Shown one piece after another: positions 1 through 6,603 of a DNA stretch of 7,680 nt. Within the stretch, counting starts at the first letter, position 1. Every line of letters begins with the position of its first letter. The position numbers and the translations under genes are program-made. Under the pieces are notes generated by a model. It did no database searches, had not been told where the DNA came from, and saw only the letters and a list, made by a program, of their open reading frames with translations. The DNA is from an uncultured Christensenellaceae bacterium (GTDB lineage: Bacteria; Bacillota; Clostridia; Christensenellales; Borkfalkiaceae): assembly GCA_910589015.1 (NCBI GenBank), contig CAJUSA010000027.1:1-7680 (forward strand). The letters are read 5' to 3'.

Positions 1-33
1 CAGTTTCAAAAATTCCAACGTGGTTATTTTCAT
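1..33 (-). CDS. Start of next tail gene, probably tail protein I (partial)
   Basis: Only the first 11 codons are in the window, reading MKITTLEFLKL from an ATG at 33-31. The ATG overlaps the stop of gene J as ATGA, and a GAGGT element lies about ten bases upstream, inside the end of J. In P2-like phages gene I follows J. Tail protein I connects the baseplate wedge to the tail fibres, and its proteins often begin with a short leucine-rich stretch before a double proline. The fragment fits that, but the identity rests mainly on gene order. Confidence 0.6.
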   Translation of the reverse strand, partial: MKITTLEFLKL

Positions 34-1370
34 TCTTTTACTACCTCATGCTTTACCGTCATTGTTCCGGAGAATTGTGCTATCGTCGTCTCGTCAAGTT
101 CGGCAAATGCCGGACTTGTAATTGCGACACGGTATGCGCCTACTGCGTTTTCGCCGTCCGGTTTCAAAATCAACGCGCGGAGTTTATCGGGGTTGATGTC
201 TCGTCCGATTGCCCCACTCTGCCATTTGATGTATTGCGCAATTGCCCCGCCATCGCTTTCGATTGTTTCGATGCAAGCACTTTCATCTTCAGCCAGCGTG
301 TAGTACGTGAGATTGATGTCGTATGTCTTAACGGTCGGCGGCTCAACTTTTACGATGTCAGTCATGGGACGGATGTCGTCTGCGTTGCAAACATCATAGA
401 CCTTTTGCAGAATTTCCTCGTCGGGGATTTCGCCGCCTTCGCATATCGGTATGATTCTGACCGTCCCTGCGTTCGTCGTATCAACGCTCACTTTTATTTG
501 CGTCGCGTCGGCAAGCCTACCGCCCGCTGTAAGCGTGATTGTCATCAAATCGTCCGTATAGTCGACCGTATAATCACTACCCTTTACGGCTGCCGTAGTG
601 CCGTCAGAAAGGAAGACCACCAGCGTATCAAGTAAAAGCAACGAACCGCCCTTGTAGGCTTTTCTACCGTTCACATCCAGCATACGATTAAGCGTCTGCT
701 GTTCGCTTGTTACGACGACGTCGGAAATGGTCGAGTCTGCGGTCATCGCCCAGTATCTGTAACTTTTTATAGGCCCCGCCGTCGACAGCTTTGATGGCGC
801 GGCAAGTATGCGCGTTCGAAGGCTGTCATCCGATTCTTTGTCTGTGCCGCCTGCGGTTATCGTTATGTTTTCTATGTTGTCGATGTACGCGATGGGGTCT
901 ACCATCGTATTTATCATTCCTGCCGATATCTCGTTATACTCCGTACCTTCGCCTACGCTCTCCGTTTCAACGTCGACGTGTGTTTCCCCTGCGAGAAGAA
1001 TGGCGGCGGTTACAGTGGCAAAATACCGCTTACTGTCGCCCGTTACGCGCGTCCCTTGCGGTATGACGATATTCGAACCGAACGCGGAATTGACGTTGAA
1101 CCGGATTGTCGTCGTGGCTTTTGTCGCAGGGATGCGTTCCACGCCCACACGCTCGCCCAGCGCATCGAGAACCTCGCCCCTTGCATACCTCAGCATTTTT
1201 TGCTTGGCTGCGTCATTCATCGCATTGAACATAGCAACGAAAACCGCGACGAGACCCTCGGCAAAAAGCCGACGCTCGTCTCCGGGATAGAGCGATTCTC
1301 CCACCGAATTTTCAAGCGATGTAATTATTTGATTGTAAAGTTTATCTGCATCGGTCGTTATAAAATCCAT
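30..1370 (-). CDS. J: Baseplate assembly protein J, with an apparent central insertion
   Basis: This 446-residue protein belongs to the baseplate J family (P2 gpJ, related to T4 gp6), a wedge component of contractile tails. Family hallmarks are IPQGTRVTG near residue 103, the GGTDKESDDSLRTRI stretch near 174-188, SYRYWAM near 203-209 and DIRPMTD near 332-338. P2 gpJ is about 300 residues, and much of the excess lies at about residues 224-299. That segment breaks the usual passage from the ISDVVV strand to the GTVRIIPI strand and holds a DYTVDYTDDLMTITL-type beta hairpin, so it looks like an inserted beta domain. The ATG at 1370 is preferred over the TTG one codon earlier. It forms a TGATG overlap with the gpW stop and has GGGGAGG eight bases upstream. 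Confidence 0.95.
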   Translation of the reverse strand: MDFITTDADKLYNQIITSLENSVGESLYPGDERRLFAEGLVAVFVAMFNAMNDAAKQKMLRYARGEVLDALGERVGVERIPATKATTTIRFNVNSAFGSNIVIPQGTRVTGDSKRYFATVTAAILLAGETHVDVETESVGEGTEYNEISAGMINTMVDPIAYIDNIENITITAGGTDKESDDSLRTRILAAPSKLSTAGPIKSYRYWAMTADSTISDVVVTSEQQTLNRMLDVNGRKAYKGGSLLLLDTLVVFLSDGTTAAVKGSDYTVDYTDDLMTITLTAGGRLADATQIKVSVDTTNAGTVRIIPICEGGEIPDEEILQKVYDVCNADDIRPMTDIVKVEPPTVKTYDINLTYYTLAEDESACIETIESDGGAIAQYIKWQSGAIGRDINPDKLRALILKPDGENAVGAYRVAITSPAFAELDETTIAQFSGTMTVKHEVVKE

Positions 1371-1645
1371 CAATCAGTCCTCCCCGTGATGTTGACCGTC
1401 AAGGCTACTTGACCATTCGTCGCGTCGGTGGTTTTCAATTTTACGCTCTCTACGCTCACCCTTGGCTCGTAGGTCTCCACCATCCACTTGGTATCCTCGA
1501 TAAGGTCTTCGCGTTCGCTAAGGCTCGAACCCGTAAGCTCGGCGAGCCTTACGCCCTTTATTCTATCAAACGGAGTTTCTCCGCGCGAAATTCGCACAAG
1601 GTTGTTTGCGCAAATCGCGGGATTTCCGTTTCCCGAACCTTTCAT
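1370..1645 (-). CDS. W: Baseplate wedge protein, gpW/gp25 type
   Basis: A 91-residue protein of the gpW/T4 gp25 group, which joins the central hub to the J-type wedge and helps start sheath assembly. The visible family pattern is an N-terminal NLVRISRGETPFDR segment, then GVRLAELTG, a helix around EDLIEDTKWMVETYEPRV and a final beta strand ending VALTVNITGR. The length of about 90-110 residues and the position directly before J fit the family. The ATG at 1645 has AAGGAGG five bases upstream, and that site overlaps the stop codon of the preceding gene. The stop overlaps the start of J by one base, so the two are probably translationally coupled. Confidence 0.88.
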   Translation of the reverse strand: MKGSGNGNPAICANNLVRISRGETPFDRIKGVRLAELTGSSLSEREDLIEDTKWMVETYEPRVSVESVKLKTTDATNGQVALTVNITGRTD

Positions 1646-1655
1646 ATCAGCCTCC

Positions 1656-2189
1656 TTATAAACGCGATTGTAACGCCGGGTTTTTACTCTTCAGCAACGA
1701 TTTCTTCGCTGTCGAACACGTAACGCCTACAGCCGAAGAACCGGCCGCGTTTGCGCTCTCCGCTGCCGCCGTTATACTCGCGCTTAGCGTCTCGTCGCTT
1801 TCTTCAAACGTAAATGTCAGCTTTGAATACCGAAATCTACCGGCGTTATCTATTTGGGTATTCGCCGCCTTGACTTTTGTCAGAATAAAGTTCGGGCCGT
1901 AAGTCTGCCCGCCTATTTTCAGAATTCCCGTTTGACCTATCCAGCTTTTCCAGTTTTCCATTTCGGCGCGAACGTCAACGTCAAAATGCGCGTTCAGCGT
2001 AGACGAGAAGGACACCGTCTGCTTTTTCAGTCCGCGAATATTGCTAAGCGGAGAACCCTCTACCGCATTGTTCTTTTCAGCTTCCAGTTCATAGCTCGTA
2101 GTGAACCCACTAAAATCTTTTACGCTCTTCGCCGTAATCTCCCACACCTTTGTGCCGAGTGCAGTCGTGAATGTTGCCGTTCTCGCCAT
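1656..2189 (-). CDS. Uncharacterised beta-rich tail/baseplate protein, possibly gpU-like
   Basis: A 177-residue protein without a firm family assignment. Residues 1-130 look like alternating beta strands with a short amphipathic part (EMENWKSWIGQTG, about 77-89), followed by a YGPNFILTKVKA strand and a closing RYSKLTFTFEE strand. This pattern loosely resembles P2 gpU: a Trp-containing short helix, a GTGTIYG-like turn and a terminal beta hairpin. U is otherwise missing from this module. Residues 131-156 are rich in Ala and Ser, and the last 16 or so residues are basic (AKKSLLKSKNPALQSRL). That is an extended tail rather than folded core. The ATG at 2189 has AAGGAGG four bases upstream, overlapping the preceding stop. 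A gp53-like wedge/adaptor protein is an alternative. The gene is certain but the role is weak. Confidence 0.85.
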   Translation of the reverse strand: MARTATFTTALGTKVWEITAKSVKDFSGFTTSYELEAEKNNAVEGSPLSNIRGLKKQTVSFSSTLNAHFDVDVRAEMENWKSWIGQTGILKIGGQTYGPNFILTKVKAANTQIDNAGRFRYSKLTFTFEESDETLSASITAAAESANAAGSSAVGVTCSTAKKSLLKSKNPALQSRL

Positions 2190-2198
2190 AATGCCTCC

Positions 2199-2432
2199 TT
2201 AGCCTTCGGTCTCCCCGTCCGCTCTCATCAGAATTGCCCCCGAACGGTCCGCGAACTCAACGAAAATAACCCGCACACCTTTATGCAAAGCTCCGGCGCG
2301 TAAGTCGCGCGGAATAGTCAGCGGCTTTGTTATCACGCCCGAATGCTCGGAAAGTACACGCGCAAGGGTGGGATTGCCGTCTTTGTCGAGCGGCCGTTCT
2401 TCTATCGTACTTATTTCTCCGCGTTGTACCAT
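2199..2432 (-). CDS. Small tail protein after D; possible minimal gpV-like OB-fold protein
   Basis: A 77-residue protein starting MVQRGEIS and ending MRADGETEG. It alternates short beta strands: RGEISTIE, ARVLSEHSGVITKPLTIP, GALHKGVRVIFVEF and SGAILMRAD. The motif of a passage ending GVRVIFVEF followed by a short turn and GAILMR resembles the closing strands of the OB-fold in spike-associated proteins such as P2 gpV or T4 gp5. It also resembles small proteins that follow the hub gene in other Gram-positive phages (DUF2577-like position). No P2-length V gene is seen here. The ATG at 2432 forms a TGATG overlap with the stop of D and has GGAGGG six bases upstream, so a longer reading from 2525, deep inside D, was not used. 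The gene is well supported; the OB-fold reading is inference. Confidence 0.85.
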   Translation of the reverse strand: MVQRGEISTIEERPLDKDGNPTLARVLSEHSGVITKPLTIPRDLRAGALHKGVRVIFVEFADRSGAILMRADGETEG

Positions 2433-3352
2433 CAATAACCCTCCAGCGGTTTGCGAAAAAATATTTTTATTTCGCCTTTTACGTAATCCATCCGGGTGCG
2501 CGTAATGAACACTCGCCCGTTCCATTTGCTTGCTTTTGCATTCTCGATTTCGACCACGCTACCCGCGGCATAATCACAGGTCAGCTGTCGTCTAAAATTG
2601 CCCGTATAAGCGTTTTTATTCGCGTCTCGAAGGATGCCGCGGGCAAACCGCAGAGCCTCTTCGTTGCTGACGCATTCTATCGGCTGCCGAGGACGCAGTA
2701 CCCTGCCCGTTCGCACGTTATCTGCATAAAACACGCCGGCATACTCTCCCGACGATATCTCCGCAGAGCTGTACGCTTCGCCCGAACGGTCCGAAAACTC
2801 AAACACGCCGTCTGCGCCTATTTTTATGCGCGTAGTTGCCCGTGCGCTTTCTCTTGCCTGCTCGTCGTATATAACCAGTCGACCGTTGTAAACAACCATC
2901 GCGCATCCCTCAAGCAGACACCGCATCTGCAAAAAATCAAAATCCGATTGATTGTCTTGCCGTATGTAAGAGTAAACCCTATCCGTTACCCCGTAAGATT
3001 GGAATTTGAGACCATGCTCGGCGGCGATGTCTTCACCTATCTTCAAAAGTCGGATGTTCTCCCACGCACGATTCTTCACTATCTCGCCTGTCGGTGGCAT
3101 AGCCGATGCACAAAATGTAATTAAACCGTTCGCCGGAGAGACGCGCGTAATGTGCATCACTCCGGTGTCGGCCGCTTTGTTTTGGTATCTTATGGTATCT
3201 CCGCTTTTAGGCTGCCAAGCATTCCACCTATTGCCGCTATCGACAAAACGAATTAAAAGCCTATCGGCTCTTTTCTCGGCGAACGTCTCATGTTCGCATC
3301 GGTTAATGAAAACCCTCGGCGTTATGTCGACGCCGTTATAAATCAGCTTCAT
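2432..3352 (-). CDS. D: Late control gene D protein, baseplate hub
   Basis: A 306-residue homologue of P2 gpD, the gp27-like hub at the tube tip that holds the spike. N-terminal residues 1-90 read MKLIYNGVDITPRV and continue with the short beta repeats typical of the family. The diagnostic central stretch is IRQDNQSDFDFLQ at about 130-142 followed by GCAMVVYNGRLVIYDE. The C-terminal part contains YAAGSVVEIE and GRVFITRTRMDY, which match the closing beta strands of the hub. The length is close to the roughly 300-390 residues usual for the family. The ATG at 3352 overlaps the X stop as ATGA, and GGAGG lies eight bases upstream. An earlier GTG at 3367 has no well-placed ribosome-binding site. 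Confidence 0.95.
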   Translation of the reverse strand: MKLIYNGVDITPRVFINRCEHETFAEKRADRLLIRFVDSGNRWNAWQPKSGDTIRYQNKAADTGVMHITRVSPANGLITFCASAMPPTGEIVKNRAWENIRLLKIGEDIAAEHGLKFQSYGVTDRVYSYIRQDNQSDFDFLQMRCLLEGCAMVVYNGRLVIYDEQARESARATTRIKIGADGVFEFSDRSGEAYSSAEISSGEYAGVFYADNVRTGRVLRPRQPIECVSNEEALRFARGILRDANKNAYTGNFRRQLTCDYAAGSVVEIENAKASKWNGRVFITRTRMDYVKGEIKIFFRKPLEGY

Positions 3353-3573
3353 TCGGCAGTCCTCCACGGCGCGAGAGTTTCCGGCGTTGCCGTTTCGTCA
3401 AAGACCGGGATGCGGAGCGTTACCTCTTCGTCAAAAATAATCACATCCGCATAGTCCGGATTTGCGGCTATGATTTCCGATGCCATCTTTTCGTTATTGT
3501 AGACCTGAAGAGCGAGTTCGTCGAACGTGTCGCCCAGTCGGGTCGTATAATCAATATACCGAGACACGGTCAT
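3349..3573 (-). CDS. X: Tail protein X, LysM-like
   Basis: A 74-residue protein of the P2 gpX family, with a single LysM-like domain. The core is YTTRLGDTFDELALQVYNN, then EIIAANPDYADVIIF and VTLRIPVF, the standard gpX sequence of TTR-GDT, an ANP turn and a LRIP ending. Such proteins act at the baseplate/hub, and genes for them often sit directly before D, as here. The start was chosen at the ATG at 3573 because AGGGAGG at 3589-3583 lies nine bases upstream. The GTG at 3582 would abut that site with no spacer. The beginning of the gene overlaps the end of the tape-measure gene by 23 bases in another frame. No catalytic residues are expected, and a cell-wall-cleaving role is not suggested. Confidence 0.92.
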   Translation of the reverse strand: MTVSRYIDYTTRLGDTFDELALQVYNNEKMASEIIAANPDYADVIIFDEEVTLRIPVFDETATPETLAPWRTAE

Positions 3574-6019
3574 ATCGTCCACCCTCCCTTAATGCCAGCC
3601 ACTCTTCGAGCCAGTCTAAGAATTCGCTACCGCATTCTTTCAGTTTCTCTACTATGTCTTCGGCATCCAGTTTTTCCGCGTTCTGAACGTCAATCTGCGG
3701 CGACCACGTCAAACCGCTTAAATCGTAATAAATGACGGTCGTCTCGGTCAAACCACCAAGCGAGAACCCTTCCATAGCGAGCAGTTCGCTTGCCTTGCTT
3801 AGCGGCGTTTCTTCGCTCGAAACAGAAACGTCAAGCGTTTGAATGGCTGCGGTTATTTCTGCCCGCGCTTCATCGCTCATCTCCACCGCATCGAGAACGC
3901 CGAGTATCTTTCCCGCTTGGGCCCAGTATTGGACGTTCTCTTCATGGTATGCCGGGTCAAAAGAAATAACAGCTTCGGGGCCTTCCTCGCCCGCTATGCT
4001 TATTCCGTCCGTAAAGCCACCAGTTGCAAGTCTCGGCAAGGAAACCTTCGGTATTTCGGGAATGGCGGGGATTCCCGTCCATGTCCACACTTTGCTCAGT
4101 CCCCCGGTCACACCGTTTATAACGCTGATTATCGCATTGATGCCCGTTTCGACTATTCCTATCAAGCCGTTTATAACGCCTTTGAAAAAGCCGACTATTC
4201 CGTTCCAGATGCCGGAGAAAATGCCCGCTATGGCCTCCCACGCGCCCGACCAGTTGCCTTGGAACACGTTTGTTATAAAGTCAATCAACCCCGACAGCAC
4301 GTCGGTTATCATCTGAATGAGCGGCGTTACCACGCTAAGAGCCGCGCCCAGCACTCCGCTGAATAAATCGGATACCGTCTGCAGAATAGGCTCAAGCGGT
4401 TTTAACGCTTTCGCTATGAGCGTCTGAATTAGCGAAATCAACGGCTTTAATATGGCGGTTACCAATTGCAGAAGCGGTTTCAAAATCGCCATACAAATGT
4501 CGAGTATGGGGTCTAAAAGCGAAAGTACTATGTCCAGCACCGGCGAAAGCGTTTCCAGCAAATTGATTAAAACCGGCAGAACCGCCTCGATTATGGACGT
4601 TAATATCGGCATAACTATCGAAAGTATCTGCTCCACAATCGGCAAAACTTTTGCGAGAATTTTGCTAACGATTGACATCACTGCACTCAAAAGCTCAGCG
4701 ATAATCGGAAGCACCGCGCCCAGCAAATCGAACACGGGTTCAAGGACTAAGGCTATCGCATCCACCAGCTCTATAACGACCGGAAGAACGGCCGTAATTA
4801 TTTTGACCAGCGGTGGAATTATTTTCGTCAAAAGCGATTTCGCTATTTGCATTAACGGCTTCAAAAGCTCCGATAAAAGCGGAGCTATCTCGGTCACTAC
4901 ATCTGCGATTAACGGCGTGAGCATTTCCGTCATTTCGGAAATAACGGGCAGTAGTTCATCCATAAGGTCTGCAACTATCGGCATCAAGTCGTTCAAAGTA
5001 TCGAACATCGTATTTGCCAACGGCTCAAGTGCAATCTGCGCCCGTTGTTTGAAAATCTGCAAACGCTCCGTGAAATCGTATGTATCCTCGGCGCATTTCG
5101 TTATGGTTTCACCGTTTTCTTGTAGTGTGGCAGTTAACGCTTCGATATCAAGCGTCCCGTCTCGAATTGCCGAGGACATTGTGGATGCAGCTCTCGTGCC
5201 GAAAATCTCGGCGGCTATCGCCGTTGCGTTCGTCTCGTCCTTTGCGTTGACGATTGCGTCTATGTACATCTGCAAACCGTCAGCCGCGCCTATCCCCTCG
5301 TTCGCCAGCATTGTCACGCCTTTCTTCATGGCCGCCAGCACTTCGGTGGTATTAACGCCTTGCTTTTCCAACTGCCCTATAAGCGTCGTCGCTTCCTCAA
5401 ACGAATATCCCATATCACGCAGTTGCGGACCGTAGGTCTGCACGTTCTCCATCAACTTAGAAAACCCCACGCCCGTTGACTGGCTCACTTTGAATACAAA
5501 ATCCATAGCGTCGCCCATATCTTCCGCGTCAATGTTCCATTGCTGGAAAGCGTGACTGCTCGACTCGATAACCCCTTCGAGGTCGTCTCCCAGCAAGTCC
5601 GCGACCTGTATCGCTTGTCGTGAAATGTTTTGTAAATCTTCCCCGGTCAAGCCGAGCATCGTATTGTAATTTGCTATCGCAGTTGCCGCGTTATCCATAG
5701 TGGTCGGAACAGAGCCGTAAACTGCGTCGAAGTCGTCCATCAGCGCATCGAGAGCCTCTCCCGTTGCGCCCGTGCCGATTCGGATTGTGTCGCTTACGTT
5801 ATCGAATTCCGTACCCAGATTAACGAGTTCTTTCGTAGCCTTTACTGCGGCTTTTGCGATGCCGACAACGGCGGCAACGCCAGCGGCGGAGGCTGCTAAC
5901 GCCGCCACGTTCACGTTGCCTAACATTTTAACCGCTTTCGATACCGCATTCCCTAAAGTGGGCGAGGTACTCCCGGCGATTTCTACTACCGTTTGAAGAA
6001 CCTTGTTATTGTTCGCCAC
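3551..6019 (-). CDS. Tail tape-measure protein
   Basis: An 822-residue protein that sets tail length and is threaded into the tube. Residues 1-60 are Ala-rich and likely helical or hydrophobic. Residues 65-300 match the TP901-type tape-measure core, with segments such as NVQTYGPQL, EEATTLIGQL and IFGTRAASTMSSAI. Residues 333-544 are a hydrophobic proline-phased repeat region. Residues 585-640 are Gly/Trp-rich hydrophobic (GNWSGAWEAI, GIWNGIVGFFKGV), which may insert in a membrane during DNA ejection. Near 665-688 the motif ATGGFTDGISIAGEEGPEAV is a common C-terminal mark of Gram-positive phage tape measures. At the usual ratio of about 0.15 nm per residue the tail would be near 120 nm. The start is GTG at 6019 with AAGGAGG six bases upstream. 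No peptidase or lysozyme domain is evident. Confidence 0.95.
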   Translation of the reverse strand: MANNNKVLQTVVEIAGSTSPTLGNAVSKAVKMLGNVNVAALAASAAGVAAVVGIAKAAVKATKELVNLGTEFDNVSDTIRIGTGATGEALDALMDDFDAVYGSVPTTMDNAATAIANYNTMLGLTGEDLQNISRQAIQVADLLGDDLEGVIESSSHAFQQWNIDAEDMGDAMDFVFKVSQSTGVGFSKLMENVQTYGPQLRDMGYSFEEATTLIGQLEKQGVNTTEVLAAMKKGVTMLANEGIGAADGLQMYIDAIVNAKDETNATAIAAEIFGTRAASTMSSAIRDGTLDIEALTATLQENGETITKCAEDTYDFTERLQIFKQRAQIALEPLANTMFDTLNDLMPIVADLMDELLPVISEMTEMLTPLIADVVTEIAPLLSELLKPLMQIAKSLLTKIIPPLVKIITAVLPVVIELVDAIALVLEPVFDLLGAVLPIIAELLSAVMSIVSKILAKVLPIVEQILSIVMPILTSIIEAVLPVLINLLETLSPVLDIVLSLLDPILDICMAILKPLLQLVTAILKPLISLIQTLIAKALKPLEPILQTVSDLFSGVLGAALSVVTPLIQMITDVLSGLIDFITNVFQGNWSGAWEAIAGIFSGIWNGIVGFFKGVINGLIGIVETGINAIISVINGVTGGLSKVWTWTGIPAIPEIPKVSLPRLATGGFTDGISIAGEEGPEAVISFDPAYHEENVQYWAQAGKILGVLDAVEMSDEARAEITAAIQTLDVSVSSEETPLSKASELLAMEGFSLGGLTETTVIYYDLSGLTWSPQIDVQNAEKLDAEDIVEKLKECGSEFLDWLEEWLALREGGRYDRVSVY
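4388..4981 (-). repeat. Proline-phased 11-residue (33-base) degenerate repeat inside the tape measure
   Basis: Within tape-measure residues 347-544, prolines recur every 11 residues: 347, 358, 369, 380; 402, 413; and 460, 471, 482, 493, 504, 515, 526. Irregular steps of 8, 10, 14, 15 or 22 lie between these runs. Each unit is roughly P-h-h-x-x-h-h-x-x-h-h, where h is Ile, Leu or Val (for example PILTSIIEAVL). The repeat is clear in protein but diverged in DNA. It suggests a long hendecad-type helical assembly. Confidence 0.85.
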
Positions 6020-6022
6020 GAG

Positions 6023-6262
6023 TTACCTCCTTCTGCGATTTCTCCCCCTTGCCATTTGCGCCGCCATATTGCGCTTTCGTTCGTTCTGCTCTTGCGTCAG
6101 CTGTTCGGCTGCATCGGCATACTCCATCGCAAAATCAATAAGCCGCATCCGTTCCAGCTCAGTCGTGGGGGTGTGGAAGATGCGGGCGTAATCTCTTATT
6201 CGTTTCCGGACGTGTTTTCCTGTAAGTCGTCCGTCGACTCTTCGACCGCCGACGGCATAATA
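6023..6262 (-). CDS. E'-like -1 frame extension of the tail assembly chaperone
   Basis: This open stretch in the -1 frame relative to the chaperone covers 79 codons from 6262 to a TAA at 6025-6023. It has no ribosome-binding site or convincing start of its own and is reached by frameshifting. It would give a 177-residue fusion (98 + 79). After a basic start, the segment RDYARIFHTPTTELERMRL resembles the tape-measure-binding extensions of other tail chaperones (P2 E+E', lambda G-T). A charged helix (DFAMEYADAAEQLTQEQ) and an arginine-rich end, GRNRRRR, follow. Its last codons, AGA AGG AGG, also form the ribosome-binding site of the tape-measure gene. An independent small gene starting at an internal ATG (about 6147) is possible but lacks a ribosome-binding site. 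Confidence 0.85.
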   Translation of the reverse strand, partial: YYAVGGRRVDGRLTGKHVRKRIRDYARIFHTPTTELERMRLIDFAMEYADAAEQLTQEQNERKRNMAAQMARGRNRRRR

Positions 6263-6555
6263 AAATTTCTGCCGATTCTCACTACTGCGGCAACGTCCGC
6301 GCCTTTCAAGCGAGACAGGTCATTGTAGTCGATTTCGGGGTTTACCGCCACAATGGCGGCAAAGCCGAGCTGAAGGTGCATCGAGTAGTCCATCTCTAAT
6401 GCTCCGGCCGTTACACCTTGCCTGCCCGCCGCTCTGAATTTGCGAGCTTCGGCGGCAATAAACGCCTCCGACGTGATTTCGTTCGCATCGTAGGTCAGTT
6501 CCTTGACCTCTTTTCCGTTGATTTTTATGGGGTGCAAAAGTTTTAATTTTTCCAT
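6196..6555 (-). CDS. E: Tail assembly chaperone, P2 gpE / Mu gp41 type
   Basis: A 119-residue protein of the family that binds and protects the tape measure before tube polymerisation and is absent from the finished tail. Family signs are the N-terminal LLHPIKINGKEVKELTYD, the central EARKFR, and LQLGFAAIVAVNPEIDYNDL followed by the LKGADV segment. Its place between tube and tape measure is the usual one. The ATG at 6555 was chosen because AAGGAG lies at 6567-6562, six bases upstream. The longer reading from 6609 runs through a hairpin and lacks a ribosome-binding site. A -1 slippery site at codons 97-98 should also produce the extended form. The last 21 residues, after the slip site, are acidic and family-variable. 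Confidence 0.92.
   Translation of the reverse strand: MEKLKLLHPIKINGKEVKELTYDANEITSEAFIAAEARKFRAAGRQGVTAGALEMDYSMHLQLGFAAIVAVNPEIDYNDLSRLKGADVAAVVRIGRNFIMPSAVEESTDDLQENTSGNE
6231..6268 (-). promoter_or_regulatory. Programmed -1 ribosomal frameshift signal
   Basis: In the chaperone frame, codons AGA-AAT-TTT present the heptamer A AAT TTT at 6268-6262, which fits the X XXY YYZ rule (AAA, TTT, T). A 6-base spacer (6261-6256) leads to a stem with arms CCGTCGGC (6255-6248) and GTCGACGG (6238-6231). All eight pairs form, one as G-U, around a 9-base loop. Spacing and order are those of known bacterial and phage signals. Slippage leads straight into a -1 frame open for 79 codons. Confidence 0.85.
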
Positions 6556-6574
6556 AATGGTCTCCTTAAAATTT

Positions 6575-6603
6575 ACCCCCGGAGCATCCACGCATCCGGG
6601 GGT
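6575..6603 (-). terminator. Strong intergenic hairpin, candidate attenuator between tube and chaperone genes
   Basis: A perfect 9-bp, GC-rich stem (ACCCCCGGA paired with TCCGGGGGT, loop of 11 bases) lies in the 73-base gap between the tube stop and the chaperone start. On the transcribed strand it is followed only by AAATTTTAAGG, with four consecutive T, so it would be a weak or partial terminator. It may alternatively protect the 3' end of a sheath/tube message. On the opposite strand the stem is followed, after five bases, by runs of seven and eight T separated by ATA, but no gene on that strand points into it. Confidence 0.5.

Noticed and set aside
2433..2525. Longer version of the 77-residue protein starting inside D
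   Set aside because: The added 31 residues overlap D coding sequence and look like an out-of-frame reading. The coupled ATG at 2432 has a good ribosome-binding site.
2327..3124. Plus-strand open frame of 265 codons opposite gene D
   Set aside because: It lies entirely over D and its downstream gene. Its composition is rich in Arg, Cys and Tyr without any recognisable motif, so it is antisense noise.
3574..3582. GTG start for tail protein X three codons earlier
   Set aside because: The AGGGAGG site directly abuts this GTG, leaving no spacer, whereas the ATG at 3573 has a nine-base spacer.
4452..5435. Long plus-strand open frame of 327 codons opposite the tape measure
   Set aside because: It is very rich in Ser, Ile and Ala, has no ribosome-binding site of note, and mirrors the periodic Leu/Ile/Pro coding of the tape measure on the other strand. 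It is a shadow of the repeat.
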